Origin: Lithobates sylvaticus
Taxonomy: Eukaryota > Chordata > Amphibia > Anura > Ranidae
Length of the DNA stretch: 64,000 nucleotides
Direction: 5' to 3'
Assembly: GCA_028564925.1 (NCBI GenBank)
Contig: CM053034.1
Span: 150,162,052-150,226,051, forward strand
A model generated the notes under the pieces. It saw nothing but the letters and a program-made list of their open reading frames with translations, was not told the origin of the DNA and did no database searches. The position numbers and the translations under genes are program-made. Positions 1 to 11,002 of the stretch are shown one piece after another; position 1 is the first letter of the stretch, and each line of letters starts with the position of its first letter.

Positions 1-1428
1 GAGTGTACAGCTTGTATAACAGTGTAAATTTGCTGTCCCCTCAAAATAACTCAACACACAGCCATTAATGTCTAAACCGCTGGCAACAAAAGTGAGTACA
101 CCCCTAAGTTAAAATGTCCAAATTGGGCACTGGATTCCTCTTCCACTCCTCCATGACAACATCACGGAGCTGGTGGATGTTAGAGACCTTGCGCTCCTCC
201 ACCTTCCATTTTAGGATGCCCCACAGATGCACAATGGGGTTTAGGTCTGAAGATATGCTTGGCTCATTTAGCAAGGAGCAACCCTCGGCTTCTTTAAAAA
301 GGCAGTGGTTGTCTTGGAGGCGTGTTTGGGGTTGTTATGTTGGAATACTGCCCTGCGGCCCAGTCTCTGAAGGGAGGGGATCATGTTCTGCTTTAGTATG
401 TCACAGTACATGTTGGCATTCATGGTTCCCTCAATGAACTGTAGATCCCCAGTGGCAGCAGCACTCATGCAGCCCCAGACCATGACACTCCCACCACCAT
501 GCTTGACTGTAGGCAAGACACACTTGTCTTTGTACTCCTCACCTGGTTGCCGCCACACACACTTGACACCATATGAACCAAATAAGTTTATCTTGGTCTC
601 ATCAGACCACAGGACATGGTTCCAGTAATCCATGTACTTAGTCTGCTTGTCTTCAGCAAACTGTTTGCAGGCTTTCTTGTGCATCATCTTTAGAAAAGGG
701 GTCATTCTGGGACGACAGCCATGCAGACCAATTTGCTGCAGTGTGCATATGGTCTGATCACTGACAGGCTGACCCCCCACCCCTTCAACCTCTGCAGCAA
801 TGCTGGCAGCACTCATACGTCTATTTCCCAAAGACAACCTCTGGATATGATACTGAGCACGTACACTCAACTTCTTTGCTCCACCATGGTGAGGCCTGTT
901 ATGAGCAGAACCTGTCCTGTTAAACCGCTGTATGGTCTTGGCCACAGTGCTGCAGCTCAGTTTCAGGGTCTTGGCAATATTCTTATAGCCTAGGCCACCT
1001 TTATGTAGAGCAACAATTTTTCTTTTCAGATCCTCATCAGAGAGTTCTTTGCCATGTGGTGCCATGTTGAACTTACAGTGACCAGTATGAGAGAGTGAGA
1101 GCGATAACACCAAATTTAACACACCTGCACCCCATTCACACCTGAGAACACCTAATGAGTCACATGACATCGGGGAGGGAAAATGGCTAATTGGGCCCAA
1201 TTTGGATATTTTCACTTAGGGGTGTACTCACCTTTGTTGCCAGCGATTAAGACATTAATGACTGTGTGTTGAGTAATTTTGAGGAAACAGAACATTTACA
1301 CTGTTATACAAGCTGTACACTCACTACTTTACATTGTAGCAAAGTGTCATTTCTTCAGTGTCACATGAAAAGATATAATGACATTTTTACAAAAATGTGA
1401 GGGGTGTACTCACTTTTGTGAGATACTG
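1..1428 (-). mobile_element. Tc1/mariner element Tc1-A, left end cut by window edge
   Basis: The right inverted repeat (about 1216-1428) ends in GTGAGATACTG followed by TA, the Tc1 target dinucleotide. The mirror of this repeat opens the window at base 1, so the outer part of the left repeat lies outside. The repeats have the IR/DR layout known from Sleeping Beauty-type elements: the short block GTGAGTACACCCC occurs at the inner position (about 91-103), and its complement occurs at both the inner (1221-1233) and outer (about 1403-1415) positions on the right. The transposase between them is on the minus strand and is broken. Tc1-C at 34308-43549 is the same family. Confidence 0.93.
268..1065 (-). 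pseudogene. Broken Tc1 transposase of Tc1-A
   Basis: The likely start is the Met of MAPHGKELSDEDLKRK near 1065. The open frame runs further upstream to 1215, but that part is untranslated leader plus inverted repeat. Visible parts are an N-terminal helix-turn-helix region (IVALHKGGLGYKNIAKTL), a degraded GRPKK hinge (here HHGGAKK), and the first catalytic block [13 protein letters not shown]. The second catalytic block reads FQHNNPKHASK, where the family, and Tc1-C in this window, has [12 protein letters not shown]; one codon is missing and the catalytic Asp is lost. The frame ends before the DLNPIE block that carries the third catalytic residue; that block survives only in another frame near 210-260. 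It cannot make active enzyme. Confidence 0.9.
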
Positions 1429-1724
1429 TATGCCCACATGTGTGACTCTACAGTCACATGGGCTGCACAGATAAGAAAAAAGAGGAAATGAAGAGCTTAA
1501 TATGGGAAAAGAAAATGAGCGTGCTCAGTAGAGGACACCAGCTGGTCTACGCAATCTCAACTGACAATAGGGACACAGAGAATATGGAAGCAAAAGTTAA
1601 AGGCAGGATTAACCAGATGTTTTTCACTCTACATAAGACAAACGTTTTAGTGGCTTTGTGAGTATGAACACTTTGTTAAATAGCATGTAATGGGAGTTTT
1701 TCATAGTCTGAGTTTAATGACTCT

Positions 1725-2298
1725 TTAACCACTTCAGCCACAGAAGGATTTACCCCCTTCCTGACCAGAGCACGTTTTGCGATACGGCACTGCGTCACTT
1801 TAACTGACAACTGCGCAGTCGTGCAACGTTGCAGCCAAACAAAATTTACATCCTTTTTTCCCACAAATAGAGCTTTCTTTTGGTGGTATTTGATCACCTC
1901 TGCTGTTTTTATTTTTTGCGCTATAATCAAAAAAAGAGTGACAATTTAAAAAAAAAAACACAATAGTTTGTACTTTTTGTTATAATAAATATCTCAAATT
2001 TAAATTTTTTTTTTTTTTTTTTTCAGTTTAGGCCGATATGTATTCTTCTACATATTTTTGGTAATTAAAAATTGCAATTAGAGCATATTGATTGGTTTTC
2101 GCGAAAGTTATAGCATTTACAAAATAGGGGATAGATTTATGGCATTTTTATAATCATTTGTTTTTTTACTAGTAATGGCGGCGATCTATGATTTTTGTGC
2201 TATCCCACTTAAAGGAGCCTACGTATAGCTACAACGGCTTGTGGGATCGTGCCGACCCACCGCAGTATAATGACTGCGACTGGTCGGCAAGTGGTTAA
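1725..2298. mobile_element. TTAA-flanked MITE, family P
   Basis: The element runs from TTAACCACTTCAGCC to GGTCGGCAAGTGGTTAA, so the inverted ends share the CCACTT block and both sides carry TTAA. A TTAA duplication is known for piggyBac and Kolobok elements, and I cannot choose between them. The interior is A/T rich and contains a block ending AAATAGAGCTTTCTTTTGGTGG that recurs in the copies at 38.8-40.4 and 47.65-48.66 kb. No transposase is present, so it is non-autonomous. Confidence 0.82.
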
Positions 2299-2693
2299 AG
2301 CTTTTTTTTTTATATAAAAACAAACTCCAGGGAGAAATTTAAAAACAAAAACAATCAAAAAAAAGTGTTTTTTGATTGTATTTTAAAGGCTAAGTTCACC
2401 TTTTCAGGCAGAATTTCAAATTTCATAATAAATAGAAGCATTTTCTATTGTTATTTCTGGCCCAGTGATCCCAATATGTTTATCTCTCACTTACCTCATT
2501 CATGAAAGCTATGAAATTTCATATATATTTGAAAATGTTTTTTTTATTCCATCACTTCCTGTAGGTTATGTGACATCCAGGAAGCTTTGAATCCCAGAGT
2601 GCACTGCCTTGCTAAATCACAGATAGGGCATGTTCACCACTCTGGACCACACCACCCTGGACCCCCCTCTCTCATTACTATACCACCTTCCAC
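2299..2693. other. Unassigned A/T-rich interval
   Basis: Poly-T and poly-A runs, then unique-looking sequence. No ORF, tRNA or inverted repeat that I can support. Confidence 0.5.
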
Positions 2694-2926
2694 CCTTTTT
2701 CTGCACAATCTGATTGTACAATCTCTTTTAGATGTGATACAAATTTAATAGATTGTTCAGGTGGGTCATCCTCAGGGGCGTACCTAAAGCATTTGGCACC
2801 CGGGGCGGATCCTATATATGGCACCCCCCACCCCACCTTAAAATGTAAAAACACCCCACTGTGCCCCCTGCATACCTCTGCATCCTTCAATATCTTTTTG
2901 TCACTACTGTGTACCCCCTCTCCACA

Positions 2927-3300
2927 ACTGCCCCTCTGGACCCCTTTACATTACACATCACCCTGCACCTCTGGACCCCTTTGCATTATGCAGCACCCTG
3001 CACCTCTGGACCCCTTTACATTATACAGCACCCTGCACCTCTGGACCCCTTTACATTACACAACCCTTGTACCCCTGGACCCCTTTACATAACACAGCAC
3101 CCTGAACCTATGGACCCCTTTACATTACACAACCCTTGTACCTCTGGACCCCTTTACATTAGACAGCACCTTGAACCTCTGGACCCCTTTACATTAGACA
3201 GCACCCTGAACCTCTGGACCCCTTTACATTACACAGCCCTTGTACCGCTTTACATTACACAGCCCTTGTACCTCTGCACCCCTTTACATTACATAGTCCC
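2927..3300. repeat. Minisatellite, CTCTGGACCCCTTTACATTA unit
   Basis: About ten tandem copies of a roughly 35-bp unit built on CCTCTGGACCCCTTTACATT followed by ACACAGCACC or ACAACCCTTGTA. It lies inside the hAT element and is open in one plus frame only because the unit lacks stops. Confidence 0.9.
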
Positions 3301-3307
3301 CCACAGC

Positions 3308-3870
3308 TCTGGACCCCCTACAGTGCAGACCCCCTCCCTACAGTGCAGACCCCCATCTACATTGCAGACCCCCCTACAGTACAGAATCCTCCTCTACAGC
3401 AGAATCCTCCCCTATAGTGCAGACCCCCCTACAGTACAGACCCCTCCACCCTACAGCGCAGACCCCCCTACAGTACAGACCCCTCCCCCCTACAGTGCAG
3501 ACTCCCCTACAGTACAGACCCCTCCCCCTACAGTACAGAATCCTCCCCTAAAGTACAGACACCCCTACAGTGCACAGAACCCCTCTACAGTACAGAACCC
3601 CCCTACAGTGCACAGACCCCCCTACAGTACAGAACCCCCTACAGTGCACAGACCCCCCTACAGTGCACAGACCCCCCTACAGTACAGAACCCCCTACAGT
3701 GCAGAACCCCCCTACAGTGCAGACCCCCCCCCCTACAGTACAGAACCCCCTAAAGTGCAGACCCCCCCTAAAGTGCAGCCCCTCCCTACAGTGCAGACCT
3801 CCCCTACTGTACAGAACCCCCCTACAGTGCACAAACCCCCTACAGTAAAGACCCCCCCACAGTAAAGACC
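3308..3870. repeat. Minisatellite, CCCCCCTACAGTGCAGA unit
   Basis: About thirty copies of a short unit of 14-20 bp alternating CCCCTACAGTGCAGA and CCCCTACAGTACAGA with drifting spacing. It adjoins the first minisatellite inside the same hAT element. Long reading frames across it on both strands are by-products of the repeat. Confidence 0.9.
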
Positions 3871-4457
3871 CCACCCATAATGTACCTTTAGAAAACACAC
3901 ATGGAGAGCCCGAGGCAGTGGCATTGCGGGGGAGGTGCGAGCCGCACCGGAGTGACACCTGTTGGCAGTGACCCGGGACCCGGCGCAACGATCAACTTCA
4001 TGGCTCTGATCAGTCTCGGTAGCACCGCGGCTGTCACAGCCGAGCAGAGGGAAGCCGCCTCCCCTTCCTCCTTTATGTCTACACAGTGCTGTGCATGCAG
4101 GAGGAGGGGGAGGCGGCTTCACTCTGCTCGGCTGCCGAGACTGATCAGAACCACAACCACAGAGAGAAGGGGATAGTTGCGCTGGGTCCCGGGTCACGGT
4201 GCCACTCGGGTGCGTCTCGCACCCCCGCCCCCCCTGCAATGCCACTGCCTCAGGCGAGCGGTGCCGATGCCTAACCCGCGGCGCTGTGTCCTCTTCAGTC
4301 GCGAAAGGGGGAGGGCGCCTGACACCCCCCCAGTGTGTGGCACCTGTGGCGGGCCGCCCCCCACTTAGTACGCCACTGGTCATCCTATTCCATAGTTCTA
4401 GTAAATCTAAAGGAAATTGTACAGAGATTGTATAATCAGATTGCATAGTGTATGGCC

Positions 4458-5087
4458 AGATTTAAACAAGTACATAAGAGGGAGTGGATGGGGACATTCA
4501 GCTGTCAGGACATGTTCACATCTACATGTAGCAGGAACTCACATTCCTGCATGCTTTTTTTTGGTGTTCTGGAGCAATTTTGCTCATCACACATAGAGCA
4601 GCATATTCACTTCAACTGGCTTCCATACATGCAACAATTATACCAAAGATGCTACAGAACTTTTTTTTAGAGAGGAGTGTGGTGGGTTTTTTACCATGCT
4701 TTTTGGTGTGTTTGCAGCTCATTTCTAAAACGCAAGGCAAAGTGTGCATTTTTTCTGCAGTTTGACATGTGTTTGGAAACACACAGATGTGGATGAAGCC
4801 TTATTGTTCTTGTGTAAATAAATCCATTTCACTTTCAGGCCCCATTCACACCTAGAGTAGTGGAAGCACACGTTTTTGGCTAATTTTTCCCATGTCACGC
4901 ATATGGCAAAGTAGCTCATGGGACATTTTGGCATGATGCGGGTTGCACGTCATTTACTGTGGGTTTTGCTGTGTTTGTCACAAAAAAAAAATGATGTGGC
5001 AAAATGTGTTTGCTTATGCGTTTGGGGTGCTGTTAACAATTAATAGCACCAAAAGTAAACTAGTTAATTTTAGGTGTATAAATGTGG
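4458..5087. other. Unassigned interval between two MITEs
   Basis: No gene or recognisable element. Some poly-A and poly-T runs and one GCGTTTGGGGTGC-type segment. Nothing here supports a coding region. Confidence 0.45.
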
Positions 5088-5236
5088 CCATACTGTACAC
5101 TATATAATCTGATTGTACAATCTCCTTTAGATTTACCAATAATTCTGTATCCAATCAGGCAAGGTTTTGCACTACATAGTTGATGGTAGATCTAAAGGTG
5201 ATTCTAAAATCAGATTGTATAGTGTATAGTGAGCTT
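5088..5236. mobile_element. Small MITE, family C, copy 2, uninterrupted
   Basis: Inverted arms ACACTATATAATCTGATTG...CTTTAGAT (about 5097-5132) and ATCTAAAGG...CAGATTGTATAGTGT (about 5193-5226) enclose about 60 bp. It provides the empty version of the interrupted copy at 2694-4457. Confidence 0.7.
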
Positions 5237-6174
5237 TAAAGAATCCAGGACACATTTCTCCTGTTGTCAGGAAAGACATTTACATATACACAGGAGCATA
5301 AGCCTGCCCGTGGCTGAGTAATGGTTGCGTGATTGTGCATTAGCACCAGGCGGACTATTTAAACTGCATTAGTCCTCTGTGTCAGTGCCATTTGGTCTAT
5401 TACGCCCCTGAGCATCTGAACATCTGTTCCTGTGGTGATCCTCTGTTGCCAACCTCATCTGTATCTGGTTCTGCCTGAATGCCACCTATACCGATCCCTG
5501 GCTTGTCTCCAGACCATTCTTTTACCCGCTCCCTTAGTTGATCTGCTTTGGTGTTACTGACCCTGGTATGATTCCTGACTACTCTGCTGCCTGCTGTCTA
5601 TACCTTAATCTGCCTGAACCTTGCTGATCTGGACTGTCTGACCTTGCCTTGGCTCACCCGTGCCTGCCTCCAGCTCTTGTCATTCCACCTGTGTTCATCC
5701 AGCCAGTCATCTCTGCACACCCTAACGCACATAAGCATTTGCTGGCAGAAGACTTTATAGGCACTCGTGCCACTCTGCTCTGGCATTCCTTGTTACCTTA
5801 CCTGAGTCAGAGCTGTAAGAGAGGCCTACCTATGCACTTCAGAATTACCAGGTACGTTACACCTGTTTTCAATACTATGGCTCTATTCACAGGCTGCTAT
5901 CTGATCGCTCAGCTCCTGCACACTCTGTCAAATTATTGATCTATGCAAGATGAAAGTGATGATAGAAAAAAAAACTATGCCTGTGTATTTAGTGAACACA
6001 GTGATCACTGACTGATTGTATTGCCAAACCATGCACCTGAGGAGGTGGGTGGGACTCATCTCCTGGAAGGGGAAGGCAGCAGCATGGTGTGTGCTAATCA
6101 GGTTAGCTGGTGAAGTTCTTCCTGTGTGTTAACAGTTTTCAAGTCCTAAGGTCTGTCCAGGAAGTAATGGGAAA
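5237..6174. other. Unassigned interval with a C/T-rich block
   Basis: 5390-5860 is rich in CTG and CCT words (CTGCCTG, CCTTGCTGATC) and has short reading frames on both strands with no recognisable domain. It may be part of an old LTR or other repeat, but I see no termini. The rest is unremarkable. Confidence 0.35.
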
Positions 6175-6330
6175 TTAATGTAGAGTCCATCTAGTTCAAC
6201 CCAAAAAAAATAAAAAACATACAATACGATATACACAATCCTTTACCCACAGTTGATCCAGAGGAAGGCGAAAAACCCCAGCAAAGCATCATCCAATTAG
6301 CTATACAACAATCTGGACAGTGAGGTAAGG
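6175..6330 (-). mobile_element. CR1/L2-type LINE 3' tail fragment
   Basis: Read on the minus strand it contains GGTTGAACTAGATGGACTC, the 3'-terminal block I associate with CR1-like LINEs in amphibians and reptiles. No coding part is attached. Identification rests on memory of that motif. Confidence 0.5.
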
Positions 6331-6470
6331 GCTGTGTAGGATAAATAGAAATGTTTTTTTTTTTCTGCAAAATAAGTACATTACAAAACATTATTACTAT
6401 ATTGGTACATAGGGGAGCTGGAAAAAAAAGTGAACAAACTTTTTTTGTGCTTTGGATCCAAAGTCTTCCA

Positions 6471-6564
6471 CCAGATTCAGATAAGCCCCCTACCCACAGA
6501 CCCCCACAACCACCATCCAGGGTTGTGGGGAGGAGACCCTTGTCCCCAAGGACAAGGTGCCCCC
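6471..6564. repeat. Orphan arm fragment of the fold-back family
   Basis: The segment (AGATAAGCCCCCTACCCACAG, then CAGGGTTGTGGGGAGGAG and CCTTGTCC...CAAGGTGCCCCC) is a diverged copy of the arm block seen at 10215-10345, 11113-11222 and 55709-55830. No termini of that family are adjacent. Confidence 0.6.
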
Positions 6565-6975
6565 CAAAATTTTGACATTTTCACAATTTTTTTTTTGCCG
6601 CCATTTATTTTTTGTACATTCAGCTATCATTGGGGGAACCCGCTGACAGCTGATAACTCATCAGTTGTTAAGGATGCGGTGGCCGGTTTCCTGGCCTGCT
6701 CCTTAGCAACCAGCTATATACAGTACCTTGAAAAGGTATTCATACCCCTTGACATTTTCCACATTTTGTCATGTTACAACCAAAAACATAAATGTATTTT
6801 ATATGGATTTTATGTGATAGACCAACACAAAGTGGCACATAATTGTGAAGTGGAATGAAAATGAGAAATGGTTTTCAATTTTTTTTACAAAAGTCATTAC
6901 ATTGTAGCTCTGGCTGTATGTTTAGAGTCGTTGTCCTGCTGGAAGGTGAACCTCTGCCCCATTCTCAAGTCTTTT

Positions 6976-7410
6976 GCAAAAAATAGCCCAAGCGGTGGCA
7001 GCTCTCTTGTCCCTACTATCACAGCAGCTGTGAATAGAGCAGTGGCGGCAGGCATTTTACAGCTCAGGAAGGAGCTGGGGGGTCACTCTCATAGGCTCAC
7101 AGAAGCTGAGCAGCGTATATCATCCCTGGAAGATGACCAGTACCAAACTAATGCAGCAATGGAGCAGTACACACAAGCACAACTACTCCTTCATGACAAA
7201 ATTAAAGACTTAGAGAACCGTTCCAGGAGGAACAATCTAAGAATAATTGGTCTCCCAGAATCATACAAGCCTGAAACATTACTAGACATCTTTGTCACCC
7301 TCCTCCCAGAAGCTCTGGGTCTACGCTATAAATGTGTGGCAGAAAGAGCACACAATATCGGTGCTCCAGCGAACAATCGCAAGAACCCCAGACCAGTAAT
7401 AGTCAAATAT
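6976..7410 (+). pseudogene. L1-A ORF1 remnant (coiled coil and start of RRM)
   Basis: ORF1p is the RNA-binding chaperone of L1. The remnant reads heptad-like sequence (AVAAGILQLRKELGGHSHRLTEAEQ and SLEDDQYQTNAAMEQYTQ) and then the conserved joint ENRSRRNNLRIIGLPE that opens the RNA-recognition domain; compare ENRCRRNNIRIVGLAE in L1-F ORF1 at 60528-60575. It stops after PRPVIVKYL and runs into a T-rich stretch, so the C-terminal domain is deleted. The N terminus is missing because the LINE is 5'-truncated. Confidence 0.82.
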
Positions 7411-10400
7411 CTTTTTTTTATTTTCTTTTTTCACTCCTATCCTATCCTCTCTCTCTTCGTATGGGAAGCAACCCCCAGTCCACATGCCACAGATTTACCT
7501 CTATAACCAAAGAGCGAAACATCCAACCCCCCTTCCAAGTAGCCAGAACATTCACTAAAAGGTCTTATCTCTATAACCCACTACACAAGACATGAGAATA
7601 ATTTCATAGAATGTTAAGGAGTTACGATCCCCGGCCAAGAGAATGAAAATCCTTAGGCACTTGAAAAGGCTTAAAACTAATGTAGCATTGCTACAGGAGA
7701 CCTATCTATCCGAAGATGACTTCTCCCGTATGCAAAAACTTTGAGTAGGTAAAGTCATAGGATCAGCCGCCAAGGGATGGAAAGCGGGAGTATTGATCCT
7801 TTTCCATAAAAATCTATCCTTTGACTTGGTATCAGTACATAAGGATGTCGAGGGCCATTTGATTTTGGCTCACCTCAAATTCCCATCCAATGAGTTGGTG
7901 ATTACTAATGTCTACTCTCAAAATTCACCGGATAAAAGATACTTCAGAAAATTATCGGAAACAGCTCTTAAGTTCACCCCAGTGTCCACAACTCATAGGA
8001 GGGAATTTTAATATGACCATGTGCAATAGTGAGGATAGGTCCCTAAAACGCACTAGAGAAACATATACTAGCCAAGATACTAAATTACTCCAGATGACTA
8101 CTGCCTTATAGCTAATCGACACATGGCATTTATCGCATCCAACAAACAGAAAGTATACCTTCTACTCTCATGCTCACGACTCATTTACCAGGCTAGACTA
8201 CTTCCTCTGTACTGTCGCCCCTTTTACCCAGTATAAGAGAATCTACAATTCATGACCTGGTTATCTCAGACCATAGCCCTATCACAATAACGCTTGAACA
8301 CTTTCTACCACGTAACAATACCAGACAATGGCGCTTTCCCTCTTATCTAAAACAAAATGAACCATTCAAATGTATGTTAGAGAGAGCATGGTCTGAATAT
8401 GAGGAAACAAATGCCCCTCACAGGGAAAACCCCAATCTCTATTGGGAAGTGGGCAAAGCATTCTTGCGAGGTAGGATTATATCATATGTAGCCACTCACA
8501 AGAAAAACACCCAGAAAAAATATCAAGAAGCTAGTGAAAGAGTATGAGTAGTACAAACCGGACTAAATGAACAACATACTCCAGACAACTTAAAGCTTTG
8601 GCATGAAGCCAAGCGTCTTTTTGATGTTTGGGTCTGAAAACCTAGAAAACATCAAGTCATCACACATAGAACTGCAATTCCATAATGGGAACAAAGCCAG
8701 GAAGTTACTAGCTAGGTTAAGCAAGGGCTCATATCATCCAACCCATATCACTTCCCTAAAGAACACTGACGGCACCTTCTCAACATCACCAAAAGGACAT
8801 TAAAAAAATCCTTGAATTATATTATGCCAAAATCTACGCAGACAAACCTATAAACTCAGATGAAGGGTGCAAGTGGTTAGAATCAGTAGTCCTACCTAAA
8901 ATAGATTTAGAATACTTGACATTATTAAACTCCCCAATAACCCCAGAGGAAATTTCTGAAACTATCAAAAAAATGGCCAATGGTAAGGGCCCAGATGGGT
9001 ACACCCCAGAAATGTATAAGCTGACCAATGATATGCTATCCAACACTTTACAATTGCATTTGGGAAGGAGGCACTTACTTATCATCAGGCCATCAGGCAA
9101 ACATTAAATTGATAGCAAAAAAGGGTAAAGACCCCACAGATCCTGGCTCATATCGCCCAATTTCCCTTTTAAATGTGGACTCTAAAATTCTCTCAAAAAT
9201 AGTGGCATTCCGATTAGCGAACATTATGCCCTCTCTGATACACCCAGCACAAGCAGGTTTCACCAAAGGCAGGTCAGCATCTTCAAACATTCACAAGGTC
9301 CTGGCACCTTTGGAGTACGTGAAATTACACCCACTAGGGGATATAGCAATCATCACATTAGATGCAGAGAAAGCTTTCGACAATGTGAGCTTTCATTGGC
9401 TCTCTCTGGTCATGCAAAAATTTGGTCTTTCAGGCCCCTTTTGCCATTTTATCCACAGTTTATACTCTGCACCTTCGGCCAGGGTAGTAGCAACAGGACA
9501 TGTATCTGACCCAATTAAACTTCACAAAAGGCACGAGACAGGGATGCCCCCTTTCCCCGCGATTGTTCAATTGGGCTATAGAACCCCTCTCCTGATACCT
9601 AAATAATATGGCCCCTCTACATGGAATCCTTATAGGAAGCAAAGAGATGGAGTGGCCCTTTTCGCAGACGAAATTTTAATTTTCTCATCAGCCCCATCTA
9701 CGGATATAACCAATATACAATGGATTTTTGACTTTCCATATATGTTCTGGCTTGAAAATAAATTTCAGCAAAAGCGAAGTACTCCCTCTAATGCCCCGTA
9801 CACACGTTCGGACTTTGTCACACACGCCTGGACTTCCGAGCGTGTGACTTGCCCACACACGCCCGGACTTCTCCGGCGGACAATCCACTGGAAAAAGTCA
9901 GCGGGACTTTTGAAAATGAACGGACTTGCCCACACATGGAGCAGTCCGTTCATTTAGAACGTAACTTCAGGTATACGTAGCTAGCGTAGGCAGTGAATGC
10001 CGCCGCACTAGCTCCGTCACCTGGCATGGATTTAAAGAGACTCCCCACGCCGAAAAAACGGTGTGGGGGTCCCCCCCAAACCCATCTCAGACCCTTATCC
10101 GAGCACGCAGCCCGGCAGGCCAGGAAAGGGGTGGGGACGAGCGAGCGCCCCCACCCCCTCCTGAGCCATACCAGGCCGCGTGCCCTCAACATGGGGGGTG
10201 CCCTGGGGAAAGGGGGGCCTTGCGCCCCCCCCACCCCAAAGCACCTTGTCCCCATGTTGATGAGGACAAGGGCCTCTTCCCGACAACCCTGGCCATTGGT
10301 TGTCGGGGTCTGCGGGCGGGGGGCTTATCGGAATCTGGGAGCCCCCTTTTATAAGGGGGCCCCAAGATCCCGGCCCCCCACCCTATGTGAATGAGTATGG

Positions 10401-10475
10401 GGTATGATGTACCCCTACCCATTCACCTAAGGTGTAAAATGTAAAGTAAAAAAACACACAATTTTGAAAAAATAT

Positions 10476-10776
10476 TTTATTGCACTGCTCCGGGGGTCTT
10501 CTTTCGTCTTGGGGGTCTTCTCGCCGGACTCCTCCGCCATTTACCTAGCTCTTTTACCGAGCGGAGAAGTCCGGCTACCTTCTTCGTCGTCGCCGCCGTC
10601 TGGGGGTCTCGATCCGCCTTCGGGGGTCTTCCGGGGTCTCTTCTGTTCTTGTCGCGGTCGTCGTTTTCAGCGCCGCCGGCGCCGCCTTCTTCTTTTTCTT
10701 CTTCCTCCTCTTCTTCTTCCGATGTTGACTCGTCGCTCTCTCTGGCCGGAATGCCAGAGCCGCGCTGTGCTGGGAC
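10476..10776 (-). other. Possible short transcription unit of fold-back element 1
   Basis: Downstream of the minus-strand TATA-like box lie about 300 bp ending in an AATAAA signal (complement at 10476-10481). The region is extremely rich in Lys and Arg codons in one frame: SQHRKKKRRKKKKKK, a linker, then PRRRIETPRRRRRRRR, ending at 10575. The open frame begins upstream of the TATA box, so no initiation codon is established. The related unit at 55260-55596 keeps PSQHRKK in the same context. It may be non-coding, and the A/G-rich composition alone would give Lys/Arg codons. Donor-like AGGTA sites occur in both units. Confidence 0.3.
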
Positions 10777-11002
10777 TTATATAGGGACAAGGGGACAGGG
10801 TCACATGCTCATGTCACATGGTGACCCCGCCCCCTTGTGATGTCACAGTCCCAGCATCCTCTGGGACTGTGACATCACAAGGGGGCGGGGTCACCATGTG
10901 ACATGAGCATGTGACCCTGTCCCCTTGTCCCTATATAAGTCCCAGCACAGCGCGGCTCTGGCATTCCGGCCAGAGAGAGCGACGAGTCAACATCGGAAGA
11001 AT
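10713..11002. promoter_or_regulatory. Palindromic divergent promoter-like block
   Basis: Two mirror-image arms (10713-10853 and 10862-11002) around an 8-bp spacer each carry, from centre outward, TGACATCA (CRE-like), GGGGGCGGGG (GC box) and CTATATAAG (TATA-like; minus at about 10777-10785, plus at 10931-10939). The same order recurs in the second fold-back element at 55185-55257. Motifs are seen directly; promoter activity is inference. Confidence 0.5.

Larger units (their letters stand above)
2773..4378. mobile_element. Non-autonomous hAT element with 8-bp target duplication
   Basis: The ends are CAGGGGCGTACCTA (left) and TAGTACGCCACTG (right), which are inverted hAT-type termini. The octamer GTCATCCT occurs directly on both sides (2765-2772 and 4379-4386), the target-site length expected of hAT transposase. 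The interior has no transposase. It contains two C-rich minisatellites (about 2930-3300 and 3310-3870) followed by a GC-rich segment of 500 bp with short reading frames on both strands that look accidental. The element landed inside a family-C MITE. Confidence 0.88.
2694..4457. mobile_element. Small MITE, family C, copy 1, split by hAT insertion
   Basis: The left arm (about 2700-2764, AATCTGATTGTACAATCTC followed by TTTTAGAT) and right arm (4387-4457, ATCTAAAGG then GATTGTATAATCAGATT) are inverted copies of each other. They sit on either side of the hAT element at 2773-4378. Removing that element leaves a MITE of roughly 150 bp that matches the uninterrupted copy at 5088-5236. Confidence 0.72.

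Noticed and set aside
2861-3865. 334-codon plus frame rich in Pro and Thr
   Set aside because: It follows the two minisatellites of the hAT element exactly and has no domain; openness comes from the repeat units.
3733-4446. 237-codon minus frame
   Set aside because: Runs across the hAT right end, the target duplication and into flanking MITE, so it cannot be an evolved gene.
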